Shown piece by piece: positions 59,021-64,000 of a DNA stretch of 64,000 nucleotides. The stretch is from assembly GCA_018105865.1 (NCBI GenBank), contig CM030845.1, positions 15,304,538 through 15,368,537 of the forward strand, given 5' to 3'. The translations under genes and the position numbers were made by a program. The DNA is from Metaphire vulgaris (Eukaryota; Annelida; Clitellata; Crassiclitellata; Megascolecidae). Each line of letters opens with the position of its first letter. Positions within the stretch are counted from its first letter, which is position 1. The notes beneath the pieces were generated by a model. The model made no database searches. It was not told the origin of the DNA and saw only the letters and a list, made by a program, of their open reading frames with translations.

Positions 59021-59718
59021 AACCTTCTACGCCAATCAACACACCAGGGGTCGTCGCATGAGTCGTCGGGCTCCACAGTTCAGGCGTAAAGCACCGTAAC
59101 CGCAACAGAATTCTCGAGCCCATCACTAGATCCTTTAACGTATGCGCATACTCATATTCTTAGGGACCAAAAGGATGTTATAATACGTCTGACGAGACGA
59201 TTAAATTGTTTATATTAACGAAAAACTCGCCTCCTGGATAAGATTACTGATGTGGATTATAATGAACCTAGTGTTGACTGAGATCAGCAGCAGTGAGAGA
59301 GTGAGACAGAGACGGATTCTAACTTCCTGAAGAGTAGTAACCAGGGGCGGCGCCACGGGGGTGTTTGGGGATGTTCAAACATCCCCATTTGCTTCATAGA
59401 CCATTTCTGAGATTGTCCCAAATCCGGTTAGAATTTTTTGGGGGTTAGACCCCTGCACGGGTCGACAGATGGCAGCATGGCCTTTCCAGTTTCGTCATAT
59501 ATTTAACAGTGCATATCCGATCGTAAATTGGCCTGCTGGTTTCGGCCTGCGTAAGGCTGCGTGGGGTTGGGGTAGGGTCGTAGGGACCGTAGGTAGAGTA
59601 AAAGGGATAGGCGGCTAATCACTTAGAGATGTGCAACTGGCTTCACTGGCAGTCTCTGCATTCTGTAAATACAAGGGCTAGCCAACGATGAACCGTGCAT
59701 TAACCCAGATGCGTGAAT
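59021..59718. other. No gene recognised
   Basis: Contains a MITE-like left end at about 59343 (caggggcggcgccac) without a recognised right end. A purine-rich run with tTATAATACG at about 59174 could be a decayed LTR start, but this is weak. Confidence 0.35.
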
Positions 59719-59771
59719 CCAGAGATCCTGACCCTGGCCCTGGCCAAGATCGCCAGGGTCAGGATCTCTGG
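59719..59771. repeat. Perfect 20-bp inverted repeat (hairpin)
   Basis: Arms 59719-59738 and 59752-59771 are perfect reverse complements around a 13-base spacer. The sequence is GC-rich and not part of the identified hAT coding relic, which begins about 170 bp further on. Confidence 0.9.
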
Positions 59772-59929
59772 CTGATGCGGTGCAGCCTGTCTGGGTCCTG
59801 GGCTTGGCTTAACGCCGCGGCCCGCGGCAGTAATTTGCAAGTTGTCACTTTATATTATCAAGGTATTTGTTACAGTATTCCAAATTCCAAAATCTAGTAA
59901 CAGTTTAACAAAATACCGCGTGATCCTGC

Positions 59930-60924
59930 AGCAAACAAAGTAATTGACTTAAATCGACAGGAAATATTACGACAAGGGCCAATTCAGCCATCTGAAATAA
60001 CGTTTCCTACATCTACTAGCAGAAATTTGCGATTTCAAGCGTCATGGTATGCACGTGACGACTGTGGAAAATTTCTAGAATACAGCATCAGCAAAGACGC
60101 TGCTTTCTGTTTTGCATGCAGATGCTTTGGTTCACTGGGCAAGTAAGAGCTTAACAACTTTAAATGTACAAGCTCGTTCTATTTTCCGGCGGATGAATCG
60201 ATGACGTGTGTTAAATTAGCAATATTGTGTAATTTGTAACTACAAATCACGGACCACGGGGTCACGGATTCATTACCAACTGTCGAGTCGACTAAATAGA
60301 AGCAATGCAGTGATCATAAGTTGTTGATGCTGAATTGCTGACTATTGTGACAAAAACATGGGAGTGATTCGTTTTATTTATTTTTTCTTAAGCAGACAAA
60401 TACACATTTTTGTAAGCTGGTACAAAAGGGTGTATTTGTCTAAATTGTCTTCTAACTCTTCCTAATATATTATTGACAATTACTTATACAATAGTTGACT
60501 GATTACACACTGCATGCTGCAATTGCAGTTGGATGTTCTGACGAGGTTTGGTCAACCATTGGCTTTCGAAGCTGGGCAAAGTTTCGATCAAGTCACGAAA
60601 AGCACGCTGGAAGTCGCATGCATCAACTGTCAGTTGAAAGATTGCTAAACTACAACAACAGCAACCCGTCAATCGAGGAACAGCTAATCGAGCAAGCCAA
60701 ACAAGCAAACAACAAAAAAGAAGCAGATAGAGCTGAAAACAGAGCTGTCATTCAAATTTTATTCGACTGTACGTTGTTTTTGGCAAAGCAAGGATTATCC
60801 TTTCGTGGGGATTATCCTTTCGTGGCCACGAGAAATCGTTTGATTCTACACAGCGTGGAAATTTTTTGGAACTCGTACATTTTCTCGGCAAGTATAATTC
60901 CCGTCTGCAACAGTGGATTGACTA
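59930..60924 (+). pseudogene. hAT transposase relic, ZMYM/TTF-type, part 1
   Basis: Plus-strand segments give the TTF-type zinc-finger region: LRFQASWYARDDCGKFLEYS then DAAFCFACRCFGS (to about 60142), a gap that may be an intron (from gtaaga at 60149 to cag at 60519), then STIGFRSWAKFRSSHEKHAG and a long helical stretch (60540-60800). A 17-bp tandem duplication (60792-60808, 60809-60825) shifts the frame. Past it, another frame reads QRGNFLELVHFLGKYNSRLQ. This order matches hAT transposases related to ZMYM proteins (TTF zinc finger followed by DUF4371). Confidence 0.8.
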
Positions 60925-62735
60925 CACTGGTCTACATTTTTAAAAAAAATTTCTGCTGACCTAGGTATTTTTGCTGATTTTACCCAATTGAGAGGTGCTG
61001 ATTCCAGATATGAAGTCAAAAATTATGCAACACGTCAAATTTTTTCGCAAATTAGGAATGCTTAATTAAAGGTGTTAAAGTCAAACATAAGGGAAAATAG
61101 GAAATTCTGAAGAACCGATAACACGTAATATTTTTTATTCAGCCCAAAAATGAGTCTGTCTTCTAACCAAGAGAGCAATAAGAGCAATAGCTAGTTGCTT
61201 AAATTTAAGTTTTGAGAAAGGAATCTTCTTTTTGGATGCTCCGGTATAGTTATGGTCACAGTTGTCACGCTGTAAACACCAGCAGTACTTAGTCTGCCAT
61301 AATGTTCGAGTTCCATCTGCCTTGATATCTACGTTCCATGGTCTTGATGTCTTGATGGAAGCATTCTCCTTGTTCTTCACTCATAGCTCCAAGATTTGAA
61401 GTTCAGATAGCTATGAAAGAAATGCAACTTGACACTCATGTTTGCTCCCAGTCTTCGAAAAGCAATCTTCGAATTTTTAACTGAAAGGTCATAATTCTCG
61501 ACTCTTAAGTTGCCAAGTAAGTCAGTAATCAGGTCGCAAAAAGCATCTTGTCTACAACTATAACATCCCATTGATTCAAAAAGTCCTTTGATGTTGATGC
61601 AGTATACAAACTCCTCCTCCATATGGAAATGTTTGAAAAGATTCATTCTCTCTGCCATGATACATAAGCGTGGTTCCTGGGGCCAACACTGAACAGATTC
61701 TTTTCCTTCAGTCTTGAACCCAGTAACTCTGCTGACGGCTTCGGCAGATCTAGGTCTCATATTAGGTCATTAAACTCAGCTTGCTTGAATGTTTGGTGCA
61801 TTCCAGCGTCAACTTCTAAGGCCACGAAATCTTCGCAATCGGTGTCTGTTGACTGACAAAATTCATCTTCGTAAGAAACTCCCAAAGTAGTGCAAATAGG
61901 TACAGGAACTTTGTCACAGTGAGCAACTGGTCTCAGAGCAGAGGGGAGATTTGGGTACTGGATGGAAGATTTTGCCTTTGTGGACATGCCTGAAATATTT
62001 ACCAGACAGAAGTAGCAGTCATCAACATGCATGGTTTCGAGGCTCTCGCCACACCATTGGAACTCCAAAGTTAAGACTTTTTCTCTGACCTTTAGTCACA
62101 TTATGAACTGTCTGAGGCTTTCAACACATGTCCTGCACACTTTATGTGGTGCCCAAGGTTTTCCTGGTCACTCAATTTAACTGCGAAATATGCATGCTAA
62201 GCTTTATGCACAAATTCAGACACCTATCTCCTTTGTTTAGGTGTTGTAAAGCAACCTCAGATGTAGCAAAATTTGTCAGGATCATTCCTGCACTGCTCAC
62301 GAAGTGTTCGGGTGCTGGGTGACATATTCCACAGAAAGCTAGTTAGAATAGTTAAATTTACTGCGACTTGTAAGCCTCATGAACGACTGAATGCTGCCGT
62401 CGGTTTCACGCTGCTTATATAGGCCTATATCCATAAAATGCTGACGTCTGCAGTTTAAAACTGCCTATTAAACTGTTGTATTATTAAATAGTTATGCCCA
62501 CTGCATATTAAGCATATCTTTTTGCACATCCTTAACTTTTTGCATATTCAATATAGCTAAAGAATTATAATACATAATGCTACATTATTACAGTAAACAG
62601 TAAATCAGTAAACAGCGTTTTGCGGAAAAACTGGACGTGATAGGAGAAAATGGGTGTGATTTTTGGATTCAGCACACCAAAATACATAAAGATCACATGT
62701 TGTCTTCAAGTCAGCAAAATTGACGTAGACCAGTG
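60925..62735 (-). mobile_element. CACTG-ended DNA transposon inserted in the hAT relic
   Basis: The left end cactggtctacattt and the right end, inverted cactggtctacgtcaa, are imperfect inverted repeats starting CACTG. A 3-bp duplication CTA flanks them (60922-60924 and 62736-62738). Removing the element rejoins the hAT reading frame. Minus-strand frames inside (62068-61757, 61760-61377, 61380-61135) resemble a widespread uncharacterised invertebrate family, with DDCYFCLVNISGMSTKAKSS, IQYPNLPSALRPVAHCD, LPKPSAELLGSRLKEKNLFS and a C-terminal DIKTMEPRYQGRW/ADYCWCL-like region. CACTG ends and a 3-bp duplication fit the EnSpm/CACTA superfamily. It is internally deleted and decayed. Confidence 0.65.
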
Positions 62736-62925
62736 CTATCATCCTGGCAATGTTAGCTACATGTCCAAAGACATCCAAAACGAAATGATTGAGATCGCTG
62801 CTAATCATGTTCGTTCTGATATAGAAAGCGACATTCGTATGGCTGGCGTCTTTAGTTTGATTTGTGACGAAGTGTCCGACGTTGGTAACCACGAGTGGAT
62901 AACAGTTGCACCGGTACATGGAGTC
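62736..62925 (+). pseudogene. hAT transposase relic, ZMYM/TTF-type, part 2
   Basis: Directly after the inserted element the frame continues with YHPGNVSYMSKDIQNEMIEI then IESDIRMAGVFSLICDEVSDVGN. This is the start of the DUF4371/RNase-H-like region with its conserved ...DE(V/T)xD... motif, the next block expected in these hAT transposases. The match fades at about 62925, where the Merlin-like sequence begins. Confidence 0.8.
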
Positions 62926-62929
62926 AAAG

Positions 62930-63898
62930 AGACCGGAGAGACGTCAGAGACATCACTTCCCGAGTCTACAGGATCATCATCAAAACCAGAGACGCAGAAA
63001 GGAAAATCGGGACCAAAGCACATCCAGAGGACCGTGCGAGCCGTGAAGAAGGCATGTCGAGGAAACGTGGAGACTAGAAATCCAGAGAAGTTGTACGTGA
63101 CGGCGGCAGACGCCAAAAAGATCCCGGAACCGTATCTTGGTGCCACGGCGCAATGGTCTTGCCGGAAGAAAGGACGCAGAACCTCGGTGCACCGGCGATC
63201 CGGTAACTGGTTGGAAAACGCAAGGTTAACATTCTTAACCGTGGTGAGATTTGTATATCGCTGGTGCGAAGAAATGACTTCCATTAAGTGGTGTAGCAAG
63301 CAACTCGCGATGTCGAAAGAAACCACCATCGATTGGAACAATTACATGCGCGAGATTTGCGCATGGGATGTGGTCCGGTCAAATAGAGGCAAGATCGGTG
63401 GTGACGGGAAACATGTCGAGACAGACGAAAGCATTTGTACGAAACGGAAAAGTAACACCGGAAGAGTTTTACCACAACAGTGGCTCTTCGGCGGAGTTTG
63501 CCGAGAAACTGACGAGTGCTTTCTGGTCGAGGTCCAGACCGATCATTTGCCACACTCATGCAAAAGATTAAAGATCACATCGAACCTGGAACTACCATTT
63601 TCTCCGATTCATGGCGTGCTTATATAACAACTGAAATCGAACGGGAAGGATTCAGGCACTTCACAAAGTGAACCACAGATACAATTTTGTGGACCCGGTG
63701 ACCGGAGCCCATACGCAGAAAATCGAAAGACTCTGGGGCTCGGCCAAGTGGAGAAATAAGAAACATCGCGGTACTGCGCGCCACCACCTTGAATCTTACT
63801 TGGCCGAGTTCATGTGGCGCAGGAAACATGCTGATGTAAACCTGTTCGATTGTGCTTTGGAAGCTATCAGCGCATACTGGCCACCTGCGACCCAGTGA
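62930..63898 (+). pseudogene. Merlin (ISXO2-like) transposase, two frameshifts
   Basis: The frame from about 62930 to 63535 is open and carries the first catalytic Asp in HVETDESICTKRK (D at 63424-63426), followed by QQWLFGGVCRETDECFLVEV. A frameshift near 63535 moves to HIEPGTTIFSDSWRAY with the second Asp (63606-63608). A second shift near 63660 leads to NHRYNFVDPVTGAHTQKIER with the catalytic Glu (63725-63727), then HHLESYLAEFMWRRKHADVN and the TGA at 63896. The order and motifs are those of ISXO2-like DDE transposases of eukaryotic Merlin elements. The C-terminus appears complete. The N-terminal boundary and terminal repeats are not defined. Confidence 0.85.
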
Positions 63899-63924
63899 AA
63901 CGCGTGGAAGTTGCTGAATTAAAC

Positions 63925-63940
63925 GGCCCTTTTCAGGGCC
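63925..63940 (+). terminator. Histone-type mRNA 3' stem-loop
   Basis: GGCCCTTTTCAGGGCC is a perfect 6-bp stem with a TTTC loop, matching the metazoan histone stem-loop consensus (GGYYCTTTTCAGRRCC). It is followed by ACAAA, the usual cleavage context, and 11 bases later by a purine-rich CAAAGGA, where a histone downstream element would lie. It starts 27 nt after the transposase stop at 63896-63898, a normal spacing for replication-dependent histone genes. No histone coding sequence is visible in the window. Confidence 0.8.
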
Positions 63941-64000
63941 ACAAATTACTTCAAAGGATGTACACGTGTCGGCCTGTCCTTTCACCCTATTTCAATTTAC

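Overview
The window comes from an animal nuclear genome, most likely a marine or other non-vertebrate metazoan. Genes are split by long introns with GT..AG borders, microsatellites are extremely dense, and the repeat fauna mixes hAT, P, Merlin, pogo and Ty3/Gypsy elements, tRNA-derived SINEs and non-LTR retrotransposons. No species can be assigned from sequence alone. Only two host genes are well supported. Most open frames here are translated microsatellites.

Region 1 (about 4.8-18.3 kb, + strand) holds the 3' part of a LIM-homeobox gene of the Lhx1/Lhx5 (Lim1) group. Four coding exons have compatible phases: 4803-5416, 9963-10122, 11777-11929 and 18005-18279. They encode the acidic/Asn-rich linker, a homeodomain split by an intron in helix 3, and the C-terminal tail. 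The LIM domains must lie left of the window. The introns hold two non-LTR retrotransposon fragments (10.3-11.7 and 14.4-15.9 kb), a 5S-rRNA-like sequence, several MITEs and a promoter-like cluster.

Region 2 (18.3-32 kb) has no recognisable host gene. It contains microsatellites, a 732-bp element between 13-bp direct repeats, a tRNA-derived SINE nested in a hAT element, a 1.57-kb hAT transposase relic (22902-24469) related to the relic at the left edge, and several hAT-like MITEs.

Region 3 (34.3-36.4 kb, - strand) is a two-exon gene for a type II membrane, GT-A-like glycosyltransferase of about 369 residues. It is flanked by fragments of one endonuclease/RT-type LINE family, including a nested insertion with an 11-bp target duplication. 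A MITE sits 10 bp beyond the stop codon.

Region 4 (39-64 kb) is a graveyard of transposons. It has two P/THAP9-like transposase relics (one split by a LINE), a pogo/Tigger C-terminus, two Ty3/Gypsy integrase relics, and three copies of one ~365-bp MITE, all with perfect 8-bp target duplications and two of them inside the same Gypsy copy. It also has a ZMYM/TTF-type hAT relic cut by a CACTG-ended element with a 3-bp duplication, and a Merlin (ISXO2-like) transposase at the right edge.

The most unusual signal is at the right edge. A canonical histone-mRNA 3' stem-loop (63925-63940) begins 27 nt after the stop codon of the Merlin transposase, as in replication-dependent histone mRNAs. Either the transposon lies in a histone 3' UTR, or this transposase family has acquired a histone-type, poly(A)-independent 3' end.
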